From: Persicaria tinctoria
Taxonomy: Eukaryota; Streptophyta; Magnoliopsida; Caryophyllales; Polygonaceae
DNA: 64,000 nt
Direction of reading: 5' to 3'
Assembly (NCBI GenBank): GCA_037127255.1
Contig: JBANSL010000004.1
Location: 55,406,318-55,470,317, forward strand
The translations under genes and the position numbers were made by a program. Within the stretch, counting starts at the first letter, position 1; the number at the start of each line of letters is the position of its first letter. The notes below the pieces were generated by a model. It made no database searches, was not told the DNA's origin, and saw only the letters and a list, made by a program, of their open reading frames with translations. Of this stretch, positions 11,755 to 22,870 are shown in pieces.

Positions 11755-13122
11755 TAGGGGTGTGCATAACCGGGTACCCGACACGACACGGTTAACCGTG
11801 TCGGGTACCCGAAACCGTTAAGGTTGAAAACGCCGATCCGAACCCGACACGACTAATACTGGGTATCCGACACGAAAACACGAAACGGTTCCGTGTCGGA
11901 TACCGTGTAACCCACCACGAACCATTTGTTAAAAACTATTGAAATTGAGATGTTGTTGTACCAACTTTGAGCATGGCAGTGAATTGTAAACATCAAGCAT
12001 GAAACAATAATCGCTCTCAATTAACAACAACATATCCAACCCAAATTGAAAATATTCAAATCGCCTACAATAAACAACTGTATGATAATAGATCTGCATT
12101 AAATTGAAAATTTTTCAGTTTGGTCAAACCCTAATATCTACAAATTTCACCAAAAAATGCAATCAACAAGAGAGAGATGAAATTGAATCCAGGAAGAGAA
12201 GGGAGGAGACCTCCGATCTGAAAGTCGAAGCTTCAAGGCTTCCTTCTCCACCTTCTTCCCTCTCTGTGGTCCGACTCGAGCCCCCATCCATGGCCGCTCT
12301 CAGACCCTTCCTCCTCTCGCATCTGCCCCGGTGAACGGAGATGGAAGCCTCGGTCGATTCTCGTCTGCTCAGATCCGGAGGCGTTGCCGGTGAAGACACT
12401 CCATTGCGCCTTACATCCGGAATCTCGAGCTCACTTCGACACTCCCCGAAGCGGTGCCAGTCCTCGTGGCAGGAGTAGCACTTCAACTTGTCACCGCCAG
12501 GACGAGCGGATCCAGGGCCGAGAACCGAGTCAGCCTTGGCCTATCCCGGCGGATCTGGAGAGAAAGAGAGATGGTAGATTTAGGGACTAATTGCAGTGAT
12601 TCGAGTCGATTCGCCTTCACGTCTTCAATGGATTATTGGATTTGGATTTTGGAGAGAAAGAGAGGCTGGATATGGATTTTGGAGAATTGGAGACGGAAGA
12701 GAGAGAGAAAGAGATTGTATCTCCTAGGGTTTTCTAACTCAAAAAGTGATTTTTTTTAATAAAAAAAGTCGCAGCTTGAACCCAAAAAATGACGGATATG
12801 GGATTCGAACGCCACGCGTATTGCATTTAACAAAAAGTTCCAGAGAGTCTCAAACCAAATGAGCTAATTCACTTAAATGTATCAAGAGAGCCTAGAAAAT
12901 ACTAGTACTAACATTTTAGTACCGTACTTTAAAAAAAATAAACGGTTCGTGTCGGGTACCCGACAAGGCGATTTGCCCGACCCGAACACGAACCGTTTAG
13001 AGCCGTGTTTTCTCAGTTTGTGTCATTATCGTGTCGTTTTTTTTCGGTTTCGGGTTTTTTCGTGTCGTGTTCTCGTGTTTTCGTGTCGTGTTTTCGGTTT
13101 CGGGTTTTTCTGCACACCCCTA
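11755..13122. mobile_element. hAT element nested in the Harbinger Myb gene
   Basis: The 8-bp duplication TGAATACC at 11747-11754 and 13123-13130 flanks ends TAGGGGTGTGCA and TGCACACCCCTA. Subterminal regions repeat CGTGTCGGGTACCCGA-like motifs in both orientations, including the palindrome CGGGTACCCG. No transposase is present. The interior (12180-12760) is GC-richer and carries a possible captured zinc-knuckle fragment. The insertion post-dates the Harbinger element that it interrupts. Confidence 0.93.
12163..12486 (-). pseudogene. Captured fragment with CCHC zinc-knuckle motif
   Basis: A minus-strand frame beginning at 12486 reads MKCYSCHEDWHRFGECRSEL. It has the spacing C-x2-C-x4-H-x4-C of a CCHC zinc knuckle, a nucleic-acid-binding motif. 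The remainder is Arg/Ser-rich and not recognised. It sits inside a non-autonomous hAT element with no start context or neighbouring exons that I can confirm. I treat it as a possible transduplicated host or retroelement fragment rather than a gene. Confidence 0.4.
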
Positions 13123-14406
13123 TGAATACCTTTCTTCCTATACTTCTTGAAGTCGGAGTTCTCCTAAAGATATGATCCCAAGTTATGTAAAATTCAAGAC
13201 GGGAATAATTGTCAAAAACCAACAGGTAGAGGAGGGCACTAACCGCGATCTTCTTCTCCCACCACTCATCGGATGCCTTGATCGTGCCCTTCTCGGCATC
13301 CCATCCCAATCCGGTCTCAGAATTCTTTAACGATTTCCACTCGTTGTAGTATTTCTTCATGTCACGATTGCGGTTCTTCAATGTGTACATGTTCGACTTC
13401 TTCCCCGACAGCTCCTGGAATTCTGGGGTGAGCGCACCCCAGGGGAAAGGCTGGTCTCTCCCGACAACCCGCTGGTGGCGATGGAGAACCTCAATAAACA
13501 ATTTCGTATGCTCATATGACCAGTAAAAGGGAGGGGGCGTTGGCTCATCATCGCCTCCTTGCGTCTGCTTTCCCTTCCCCTTAGCCTTCCCCCTACCCTT
13601 ACCCCTTCCATTTCCGTTTGCGTTGCCGTTTTCGTTCGAAGCCATACGCACTTGTGGGCTAACAACGACGACACGAATGCATTGTCATCCCACACACCCG
13701 GGAAAAACAAATTCAGTCACAAATTAGAAGTTCGAATGCAGAGTAATTGTCAAAATGTTCAAAAATTTGGTCCCAATAGAAGCCGACGGGAGGAAGGCAA
13801 AACCCTAGCCGTGTGAACAAGAAGTTTGGGCAACAAACATACGAATGAAAGACTCAATTCAGGCATCGGAGAACCGGAATTAGGAATCCGTTCAACAAAC
13901 AATTGGAATAAAGTAAGCAATTTCAACCACACGAAGACCGACCACATAAAGGAGATACAAGTACGGGAACTCACATGGTGAGAAGACGATGTGGGTTTGC
14001 GGCCTCCGGGGGGAGCTGGCTTGCTTGCGGATGATCTTCCCTTTCAAACGCCGGCGGATACCACGGCCGTCTGCACCAACAATTGGAGTCCAGGTCGACG
14101 CTGTTCTTCCTCCTCTCGAAACTGGGATGGATGTTGGGGCCGCTTCTGGTTGTTAGGTCGAAGCAAAACGAAGGCCAAGGGTAATTTGAGGGGCAAAATG
14201 GTCTTTTACCATCGAACAGTAAGGTCATTCTTGTAATTTGCAATATGCCCATTTCCCCGCCCATCCCCGACCTACCAAACACGCAGGAGCTTTTTTTCCA
14301 AAAAGTATATCCATCTCATCCACCCCCAAAAAGTATTTCCATCCCCTCCACCCTCAAAAAGTATCTCCACCCCCTAAAAAATTTCCCCCAGCCAAACACG
14401 CCCTTA

Positions 14407-14805
14407 ATCTTAGGAGATATGGATCCTAGCTAACCTTATGATATATAAACAAAATAAATGCAAGGCGGTTCCCGAATCATACCGACTCGATGGGGATTCC
14501 TCGAATCTAACTCCCCTTGTAGGTGATGTTTGGGAGGACGATGGGTGTGTGTTTTTGTTAGGGGTCAACGCGCCTAATTAAAAATGTTAAATGTATAATT
14601 AACTAATTAGCTTTTCATAAAGGTATATTTACCAAAATTACCCAATTTTTTTTTTAAATCTTGAATTTTGTGGCTATTTTCAGTTAGAAGAATATAAACT
14701 TATTTTATACATCTGACTACTTTGGATACTTGTAATATTCGGATCATATAAGTTGTGGCTACTTAATTATTATTATTATTATTTTTTGCATCTGACTACT
14801 TTCAT
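14407..14805. other. Non-coding interval between Harbinger and LINE
   Basis: No gene seen. The sequence becomes AT-rich with a TTA microsatellite near 14766-14785. The motif CATCTGACTACTTT occurs twice (about 14711 and 14790). Confidence 0.5.
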
Positions 14806-14822
14806 TTAGAAGAATCAAGTGA

Positions 14823-16816
14823 TCGAGGAGGCTTTTTTCACTGCAAATCTTAGCTCAAAAACAAACTACCTAATGCAAAACTTCTTGCTCCCGAAAGGGG
14901 TCCTACATCAGATTGATCAAGTTAATAAAAATTTCTTCTGGAACAAATTAGAATCGGAAAGATATAACCCACTAATAAGCTGGGAAAAAATCTGTAAACC
15001 AAAAGATCAAGGTGACCTAGGCATAAGACTTGCTGAAGACCTCAATATCAGTCTTTAAATGAAACTGTTATGGAAACTTTACACTAATAATGACAATATA
15101 TGGGTTAAAGTTATTAAAGAAAAGTACTTTCAAGAGCAAAACATTATGAATGCAACTCCTACAAACCCCTCCTAGCAAATCGGACGCCTATTGCAACTTC
15201 GTGACAAATTTTTTCAAGGTTTACATTGGATTGTTGGGAATGGAGAAATCATAAATGTTTGGAAAGATCCTTGGATAGTAGGGTGTAATTTTCAAAACTA
15301 TCAACTATCTCATGACCCTAATCTAAAATTTAATTAGCTGATCAACCAAAATAAACAATGTAACCTTCAAATCCTTCAGCACCTCTTTCCAAATAATATC
15401 ATAGATCAGATTCTCAGAATAAAAATACCCTCTTGGGAGGCTATTGACAGGCTAATTAGGAGACTAAATGCGGATGGTCAATTCACGACAAAATCGGTCA
15501 AACAAATCATAAACAGCCGCAACCAGTATGAGGAAAGTGGGAAATGGATTTGGAAACTAAACCTTCCTCCATCCATCAAGAACCTCATTTGGAAAATAGC
15601 ACAAGATGGACTAGCAACAAAAGAAAGACTAAACCGTTATTTTAATAGAGTCTCTTCCCAATGTTGCCTATGCAACGATAAAGATGAAGATAGTGATCAT
15701 CTTTTTCATCATTGCCCTATCACCAAGAGAATCATTGCGGCCCACGAACAACTCACAGGTAAATCTGTAAACTATAATAATGACCACATCACACCTATTA
15801 AGGAGCTACTACAAACTAAACCATCCATACCGGACATTGAGGACCTTTGCTTCATTTGGCAAGCAATATGGAAACTAGGAACAACATAATATTTAAAAAT
15901 AAAAAGATTGAATTTATCTCACAAGTTGCGATTAGATCTTATGTGCAGGTGACGGATTGGTTGAATGTCAATCCCAATAAAAGCACGAAACCAGACAGAC
16001 GGAGGATTGTGATCAGATGGAAAAAACCGCATAGGGCCACCTACAAAATTAATGTAGATTGATGGCTCAACTAAACCTACTGGCTGCTACCAAGTAGGTG
16101 AGATTCTTAGGGACTGTGATGGAAGTGTGATGGATATTTTTCAGCAGCAGGTAGATAGTGGCTCCGCTATCCAAACCGAAGTAGCTGCATTTTGTGCAGG
16201 TACAAAATTGGCTTTGAGAAGAGGTTTACGCAGAGTAATAATTGAAGGTGACTGTCTGGAAGTGATCAAGGATATAAACGATGATAAAGGCCTAGATGGG
16301 AAATATGATGGCAAATTGAGCTAATCAAGAAGATGCAATCGGAGTTTGAGCACATAGAGTACAAACATTGCTTCCGTGGAGCTAATGGGAAACGATGATA
16401 CAATGCCTAGATGGGAAATATGGTGGCAAATTGAGCTAATCAAGAAGATGCAATCGGAGTTTGAGCACATAGAGTACAAACATCGCTTCCGTGGAGCTAA
16501 TGGTGTAGCATATTTCAAAGCTAGATCTAATGACATTTGTAATATGGATAATCTCCCTTTTAATAGGGAATTCTGTAACGTCATCCGAAAGGATGATCAA
16601 CGTTCTGTCTTAAGAACCACCCCTTTTTGCCTACTAAAAAAAAAGTGAGGAGGCTTTTAGTACGTAACGATGTCAAATTTTGTTCTTAAGTAGATGCAAA
16701 CTGCACTGTAGACTGCAATGCCTTAGGACCTTTTTAGTTCCTAATAATGTAAACTTCATTGCTTTTGTTTAGTTCATGAATTTTATTAATAATGTAACTT
16801 GTTCATTTTAATTCTT
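14823..16816 (+). mobile_element. 5'-truncated LINE (L1-type) remnant
   Basis: TTAGAAGAATCAAGTGA at 14806-14822 is repeated at 16815-16831, a 17-bp target duplication. The interior starts within the reverse-transcriptase C-terminal region (frames reading KNFFWNKLES, then WEKICKPKDQGDLGIR). It continues through a zinc-binding RT region (WKWIWKL-like and CCLCNDKDEDSDHLFHHCP, C-C-H-C type) and an RNase-H-like tail (AAFCAGTKLALRRG, IIEGDCLEVI). Several stop codons and frame changes are present, so it is dead. It ends without a clear A tail. The truncated 5' end is typical of incomplete target-primed reverse transcription. Confidence 0.82.
16290..16504. repeat. ~100-bp segmental duplication in LINE 3' part
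   Basis: The segment at 16290-16389 recurs at 16405-16504 (offset 115 bp) with few differences. It duplicates the end of the RNase-H-like region. Confidence 0.9.
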
Positions 16817-16839
16817 AGAAGAATCAAGTGAGGAGGCTT

Positions 16840-17487
16840 AACCATTTTTTATTTTATCATGATTATCACAAAAATCAAAATTTAAAATTGACTTACTCGG
16901 AATGGACCCGAAATGACCCAAAACCGGATCAATCCCGAGACCCATTTTACCTGTAACCCATTTTATTCGAAACCCGAAGTGATCCGATCCAACCGGTAAG
17001 GATCCCGTGGAATTGAACTCCCTATATTTGAAAGGATTACTGTATAGAAATCTATCGACCCTAAAAAGTAACTTAAAAAATGGTTAAACTAATTTAAATC
17101 TAAACCAGAATGGGTAACATTTAATCAAATTTATATACGTATGGAGTTATTTTAACAACTCCATGAAATCTCAAGTGCGATCCGACCCGAATTATAGGTC
17201 TATAGTCAATATGTAAAAATTAACTTTAGTGAAAATCTTGGGAATTATATTGGATGATGGATTCCATTTTAATTTATAGGATTATATTACAAACTCAAAA
17301 CCTCGTGACACAAATGATGTTTGTATACCTGAATTTTTCTACATTTGTGATGAAACATTAAGGAGAATCAATTGTAAAATGTGGGCATATCCGCTAAGGT
17401 CGGGCAAAAGAAATAGGGCCATCATACATATCATTGTTTTGCTGTATATGCCTTTGTTGGAGAATCATATCATTATAAATTTATAAT
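16840..17487. other. Non-coding interval downstream of formamidase
   Basis: AT-rich sequence with no supported gene. It should contain the formamidase 3' UTR and terminator, since the formamidase stop codon is at 17488-17490 on the minus strand. Confidence 0.5.
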
Positions 17488-19777
17488 TCACTGGCAGTTG
17501 GCACTGGCAGCAGCAAGGTTTGTTGTAATCGGCAAATTACCATCATAAGTGCATTTTAGGACGTCTGGCCTCCTAACCAACCTCGGTCCAACTGGTACTC
17601 CTCCTGTGCCTTTAGGACGGATATCCTGTTCCCTCACATATATAATACTCCCTCCGTTCCAAAATACATGGTCTTTTACTTTTCGACACGCTTTTTAAGG
17701 AGTGAAAAACTCTATGAAATATTATTTTTTAATTAATTTTTTTTATATAATTAGATACTTATTAGTAATAAGTATAAAATAGTATAAAAATTTTAATCAA
17801 AAAAATAATATTTTATAGAGTTTTCCGCTCCTTAAAAAGCGTGCCAAAAAGTAAAAGACCATCTATTTTGGAACGGAGGGAGTATAATATATAATTAATT
17901 AGCTTGAATGTTCTCAGAGCTGAGATAACCTACAATCATACTCATACGGAGGATATGTTAATGTTATCTTGCAGCCACAGCCAATATATATAAATATAAT
18001 ATATGCATGTATGAATGCTACAAATTTAATTTGTGTAAGTATTACACAGAGAGTACCTGATCAAAGATGGCAGTTGGGATTGCGAGTGTCGCCACAGCGT
18101 TTGGCGAGTCCACAATTCCAGAGATTCTCCCTTCACACGGGCAGCTGGACAGAAGGAGATAAACCTGACATGACATACACAACCAATAACATTCTTCAGA
18201 ACATCCATCACATTCATTTTTATTCCAAATACACATTTATATTACAGGCCTCATTCGATCGATTCACCTGTTCTTTGGAGTATCCAAACTTGGAAATATA
18301 GTCAATGGCATTGAGCACTGCGCGTTTGTATGCAACAGTTGCGTCGAGGAAGTGCTGCCTTCCTCCTTCGTCAACACTGATCCCCTCAAACACCAACCAC
18401 TCCGAGAATCTTGGCTCCACGGGGCCTATCTCGAAGATTGGATTCACATGGAGAGGAGTCGGCCCCATAGGTGTCAGGTACTCTTTCATTCCACCTCTTA
18501 TCACATCACACCTGATCCATATATATATATATGATTGATCATCAAATTATCGACATCGAATTTTCTTGATATATGCAGCTACGCACACTTAATTAATTAA
18601 GGGGCAGAAGAGAAGGAATACGTACTTGAGCTCTAGAAAACCACTCATCTCAATTGCTCCACAGAAGGAGACTTCGCCGTCACCCTGAGAGAAGTGCATA
18701 TCGCCAGTGCTGAGATTCGCTCCTTCCACGAACACCGGGAGGTAAATCTTTGAGCCTCTGCTAAGGTTCTTAATGTCACAGTTTCCTCCATTTTCCCTCC
18801 CTGGAATTGTCCTCGCCGCTTCCACAGCAATCCTTTCCCACTCAGGGTTATCTTTCTTGATCTACACATGATTTTCGATTCGTTGTAAACCTACGAACCA
18901 TTATTAGTTTTCCAAGGAAAATGAAATACTTGTTAATTACCTTACCTTCCCCAAGTGGCATCCTTTCTTTGACGGCAAGTTTGCGAGTGGTCTCGTATGG
19001 AGAACCTCACATAACTTGAAGGTTTGGTGGCCTTGTTCCTCCAACTGCCTCTCCCTTTCATTCCAAATCCTCAGAAGTTCCATTGATGGTGCAGTACCGA
19101 TCAATCCAGGGTGAGTTAGACCAGGGAAACGTACTCCTGGTATGTGTGGGGAGTATGCATATATGCCTTCAAAGTACCATATAGCCTTAGTTGCACATGG
19201 GAAATGGTCTGTCAAGAATCCACCCCCATTTTCTCTATCGAATGTCGCTGTGTAACCCCATTCGTCGCCTGGTAGAGGCCCTAAGTTGCATATCTCTACC
19301 GCAAGAAGGTCGCCAGGTTTGGCTGGATGTCCATCTGCATCCACAACCCTGATTGGCCCGCTTAGGTAATGAACCTACCACGTACAGTTTCAACTTTCAA
19401 TCAATGTATGATCTTTAATTATAAACAATTCCTTATAAAAGAAATAAATAAAACAGTGATGCAGCTAGCTTTAATTTGTATTGGCAGTGATGTGATTTTA
19501 CGTTTTTATATACGTAGACCCTGAGCTAAAATGAAAAGGTCAAAACAATTCAACTTACTGTAGACAGGTCTAAGAATTTCATGTCCGACGCATCGTTGTT
19601 GTCAGTTATAGCACCTCCCGTCCAGTCCATCGTCTCCACTCGAAAGAGTTCCCCAGCCTTCACCTCTGCAACGGATGGTATTCCAGGGTGCCAACGGTTG
19701 TGCAGCGGTGGCTCCTGCTCCCATGGCTTCTTTCTCAGATCGATTGGAGCCACTAGTCTTGGGGTTGGAGGAGCCAT
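17488..19777 (-). CDS. Formamidase (FmdA/acetamidase family)
   Basis: Plant formamidases hydrolyse formamide to formate and ammonia; this type is cytosolic with no targeting peptide. Six exons are readable on the minus strand: 19777-19559, 19374-18946, 18861-18626, 18511-18268, 18164-18057 and 17625-17488. All have GT/AG borders and compatible phases and sum to 457 codons, the usual length for the family. The start MAPPTPRLVAPIDL matches plant orthologues better than the upstream in-frame Met. Conserved stretches include ETMDWTGGAI, HFPGVRFPG-like PHIPGVRFPGLTHPGL, GGNCDIKNLSRGS, STGDMHFSQGDGEVSFCGAIE with its Cys, and CPCEGRISGIVD. The last exon (DIRPKGTGGVPVGPRL...TYDGNLP) was found by eye beyond an intron enlarged by a MITE. 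No lesion is visible, so the gene is probably functional. Confidence 0.93.
17648..17882. mobile_element. Foldback MITE in last formamidase intron
   Basis: A 235-bp element beginning CTCCCTCCGTTCCAAAATA and ending in the inverse, flanked by TA (17646-17647 and 17883-17884). The terminal inverted repeats are about 85 bp with few mismatches, so almost the whole element folds on itself. It lies between formamidase exons 5 and 6. It has the same CTCCCTCCGTTC end as the MITE at 476, but a different interior. Confidence 0.93.
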
Positions 19778-20087
19778 GTATAGCTGATCGATCAAGAAGA
19801 TAGGAAGGAGAAGCCGTGTAGATTCTGGATTGGGGATTGAGGATTGATTATTAAATGGAGGCCAAGAAGAGTCAAGGTCGTCTTTCGCTTGTGGTCCTCA
19901 TGGACAAATTGAGTGAGAGCGACAAGTACAACTAACTAACTAAGCCCATCTACTCTATCTTCTAGTTCACATTAATCAAAGGAGAGTATATTCGTACGTT
20001 TTTATGTATATAGCCCATGCCAGGATCCATATTCTCTCTCAAGCTGAACCAGAGAGACTAAAACTACTGTCGTTCTTCTGTTCGTCG
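19778..20087. promoter_or_regulatory. Formamidase upstream region
   Basis: Sequence upstream of the formamidase start must hold its 5' leader and core promoter. I do not see a convincing TATA box. No other gene is supported here. Confidence 0.4.
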
Positions 20088-20264
20088 CTTGTCCTCTCAA
20101 CCTGAACTTTTGAAACAGGAGGAGGATAAGTCCCGCATAAAATCAAAGATCAAATTAAAAGTGCCAAAAAGGATCTTGATAAAAAGCCAGAAGAAAAAAA
20201 AAAAAGCATGATGTGATGGGACTTTTCCTCCTCCTGTTTCAAAAGTTCAGGTTGAGAGGACAAG
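20088..20264. repeat. Long near-perfect hairpin
   Basis: Positions 20088-20126 and 20226-20264 are perfect 39-bp inverted repeats (left arm starts CTTGTCCTCTCAACCTGAAC). With one mismatch the stem extends inward to 20134/20218, giving about 47 bp with an 83-nt loop, and weaker complementarity continues outward. It lies about 310 bp upstream of the formamidase start. It could be a foldback transposon relic, an siRNA source or a MIRNA-like precursor. Confidence 0.9.
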
Positions 20265-20509
20265 TGACAAGAACAAGGAAGACAGAGCAGATGGAGTATC
20301 AACAAATACTCCCAGCACAGTACAAGAACCAAGAACACAATGTCAAGTTGATGGGAGCTAGAAACAACAGTAAATCAAACGCCCAGAGAGGCGACTAGCA
20401 ACGAAATAAAGAGACACCACATAAGCAAAGCTAAAGGAAGAACAACACAATCGAGCAGTAAACAGACACCACAACGGCAGAGCTAATGGTACCAATAACA
20501 CAACAGCTA

Positions 20510-20840
20510 AGCAAATCAACATGACATCAAGAAGAATAAGGCCCAGGCAAATCACAAGCGAGGAGAAACCTTAATCCAGCAGCACCCGAACCCCACAAAT
20601 CAAGCAAGGAAGGGCAGCAATAACATAACAGCTAAGCAAATCAACATGAAATCAAGAAGAATAAGGCCCAGGCAAACCACAAGGGAGGAGAAACCTTAAT
20701 CCAGCAGCACCAGAACCCCACAAATCAAGCAAGGAAGGGCAGCAATAACATAACAGCTAAGCCAATCAACATGAAATCAAGAAGAATAAGGCCCAGGCAA
20801 ACCACAAGCGAGGAGAAACCTTAAGCCAGGATAAAGTCAA
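20510..20840. repeat. 125-bp tandem repeat, about 2.7 copies
   Basis: The block with AAGAATAAGGCCCAGGCAAA recurs with a 125-bp period (ATGACATCAAG at 20521, ATGAAATCAAG at 20646 and 20771). The copies are over 90 percent alike. No coding potential is seen. Confidence 0.92.
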
Positions 20841-21624
20841 ACAAGAGAAGGGATAGAGGGGTGCAACCTCATTTCGAACAGCCCTCAGGGCTCATTCAGT
20901 ATGATTGGGTAGAGGAAGTTAGATCCAACATGCGGCGTTGATCCCTGCATCCATTCTTGTCCGGGGAAGTGATTGAAGGCGCTTCGAGTGTCGGCGGGAG
21001 ATACATCTCTTCCTACAGCAAAAGCCCCAATCGCTAGGGTTTGGGCGATTCCACCGTCACCAGTAGCAAGGTTGAGCAGGTGCGCCACCAGCACTGTGCT
21101 GAGAGCGCAATAGAAGCTTCATGGAAGGGGGCGATTGAAAAGAGGGGCGATGAAGATCCGAGGATCTCCTGAGCTCCACCGGCGGAAACCGGAGTGTTTC
21201 AACTTTCACTGACACCTTCTTCTTGATTTCAATTTTCTTTTCAATTTTTGTTTTGTTTGTGTCTGCTAATTTCCACGTGTCTCCTCGTAAAAAAATAACT
21301 GATGCCATATCTTTGCCTTTTATAGGGAGTTTTTAAAAAATTTCATTTTAAAAAATTTATAAAATTAAAAGATCAATTATATTAGAAAATAAATTTTATG
21401 TTTTTTTTAAACATGATTTGTTCCAAAAAAATTTTTACAAAAATATAAATATAAGTATGTGGAATGTAAATATATTTTTAAATTTTTCTTAAAGTAAAAT
21501 TATACCCGAAATAATTTCGTGGTGCACCGAGTGTTGTAGAGGATCCAAACTCTTTTATAGGAGATACTAGGAGCAGTTGCCTAGCCTACCCACTCCGGCA
21601 CTCCCCCACTTTCTTCCCCGGACA
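20841..21624. other. No confirmed gene; small minus-strand frame
   Basis: A 69-residue minus-strand frame (20885-21094) has gene-like composition, for example VAHLLNLATGDGGIAQTLAIG. I do not recognise it and it may be a gene fragment. From 21310 to 21620 the sequence is AT-rich and empty. Confidence 0.35.
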
Positions 21625-21783
21625 ATTTTTTTTTGAGGAAATTGCACTAAATAGCCTAAAAAAGGGCCTATTTGCACAAATAGCCTAGGGGTGAAAAAAT
21701 GGGCCAAAATGGCCGGGCTATTTTGTGCAAATAAAACTGCCGGTTATTTCCCACTGTTTGTAACCGGCAATTGAGGGTAACAG

Positions 21784-21909
21784 GGAGGGTGCGGCGAATT
21801 CGGAGTCACCTACCTCTGCCTTGACCGGAGCACCAAGGAGCCGCTCGCCTGCAAATCGATCTCCAAGCGCAAGCTCCGGACGGCCGTCGACGTCGAGGAT
21901 GTCAGGCGA
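21784..21909 (+). pseudogene. Calcium-dependent protein kinase fragment
   Basis: The reading frame contains [19 protein letters not shown] followed by [11 protein letters not shown] and VDVEDVRR. This matches the glycine-rich loop and the ATP-binding Lys (ACKSI) of plant CDPK/CRK kinases and the start of the alphaC helix region (DVEDVRRE). The match stops at 21909; the loop's first Gly motif is altered (GGCGEFG). Only about 42 codons of the kinase domain are present, so it is a captured exon piece. Confidence 0.8.
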
Positions 21910-22250
21910 GATCAATGGCAAGGAACTTGTTGCCGGACACGACGAAGATTGTTGGCTTCCAGTGTAAGCTTCTCCTCTCTCTCCTCCCTTTGAATCAACG
22001 CTCTATTTCTCACGGCTCTTCCACTCTCTCGCTCAGTCGCTCGCTCTACTCTTTCGCCGACGCCTTTGCCGGGGCTGGGGCGGATGGTCTCTATTACATA
22101 GTGTTCTCATCCGTTTCCTTCCATAATTCCATTCCCATCTCTCTCAATTCATATTGACTACCGCTAGGTCGGCGATTGCTTTCAGTCGATTATCCATTGG
22201 ATCCGGGGACCATATTTTGCAAAATTCTGGAGTTGTAGAAGATCCGAGGG

Positions 22251-22742
22251 ATGGTATTGTTGAAGAGCGACGGCGAATTGGAGGCCGCGGAGATGGTGTC
22301 CACAAAAGCGATCGTCTTCATCAATGGAGTCCGGAGAGTTCTTCCTGATGGTTTGGCTCACCTGACTCTTCTCGAGTTCCTCACAGGTCAAACCACTCCC
22401 TCTTGCTTTGTGATTTTCTTCAATTTTTTCGAGTAGATGATTGCTGCTTTGGCTATTCGGTTGGAATAGAGAGATGGAGTAGGAACCTAGGGAAACAATT
22501 CGATGTACTCCGTTTATGCTAACGAGATTGGCGTGGAAAATACTATGCAAAATTCGGACCTTTATCATGCTTGATGTTTTGTAATTTGTGCAAATCTTTG
22601 GAGTAAATGCCTTATCTTTGAAATTGCGATGGAATAGCTCTGATCAGTTTATTGCTCTGCTGGTTCCATGATTTCTGCAGATGAGGGGCTGATAGGAACA
22701 AAATTGGGTTGTAGAGAAGGTGGTTGTGGTGCCTGTACCCAG
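22251..22742 (+). pseudogene. Xanthine dehydrogenase 5' fragment (first two exons)
   Basis: Exon-like segments 22251-22386 and 22681-22742 join in phase. They read MVLLKSDGELEAAEM, then AIVFINGVRRVLPDGLAHLT, LLEFLT and DEGLIGTKLGCREGGCGACT. This is the N-terminal 2Fe-2S ferredoxin-like domain of plant xanthine dehydrogenase, a molybdoenzyme of purine breakdown. The Cys pattern C-x4-C-x2-C is kept, but the usual Gly after the first Cys is Arg. The match ends at GACT, so about 95 percent of the protein is missing. The start codon and intron are preserved, as expected for a genomic DNA capture. Confidence 0.85.
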
Positions 22743-22870
22743 GTAAAGCAACCCAGGTAAACATGGTCATCAAAAGCCAATATTCAGCATGGAGCTTTTG
22801 AAATTTCTATTCTTGGTCTTCTTCTCTTGCTTCATATTTCTTTCTTTCTGTTTTTTTACTTTATTTCCAG

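Larger units (their letters stand above)
11013..13645 (-). pseudogene. Myb/SANT-like DNA-binding protein of Harbinger element, split by nested hAT
   Basis: This is the second gene typical of plant PIF/Harbinger elements, whose Myb/SANT-like product helps bring the transposase to the DNA ends. Translation starts at 13645 (MASNENG), with a Gly/Lys-rich start, then the Myb domain (WSYEHTKLFIEVL... WWEKKIA). Intron 13243-13164 follows. Exon 2 (ENSDFKKYRKKGI) runs only 41 bp before the hAT insertion. Across the insertion, removal of one target copy restores reading: the codon CA|G joins GI to QPELEDLWDQL at 11746. The C-terminal helical domain (SRKSEASRLYHEHVD... WLQWLYDLNGG) ends at 11013. Between about 11500 and 11400 the frame changes, so a further frameshift or an unseen intron exists. 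The insertion truncates the protein after the Myb domain. Confidence 0.88.
5891..14403. mobile_element. PIF/Harbinger DNA transposon with three genes and a nested hAT insertion
   Basis: The left end GGGCGTGTTTGGATGGGGG and the right end, inverse CCAAACACGCCC, are bounded by TTA at 5888-5890 and 14404-14406. TTA target duplication with G-rich termini is diagnostic of PIF/Harbinger. The 8.5-kb length includes the nested hAT element at 11755-13122; without it the element is about 7.1 kb. It encodes a DDE transposase (minus), a Myb/SANT-like protein (minus) and, facing the other way from the left end, a coiled-coil protein (plus). The right subterminal 170 bp repeat an AAAAAGTATNTCCA-like motif. 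Transposase and Myb genes are both broken, so this copy is probably immobile on its own. Confidence 0.93.
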
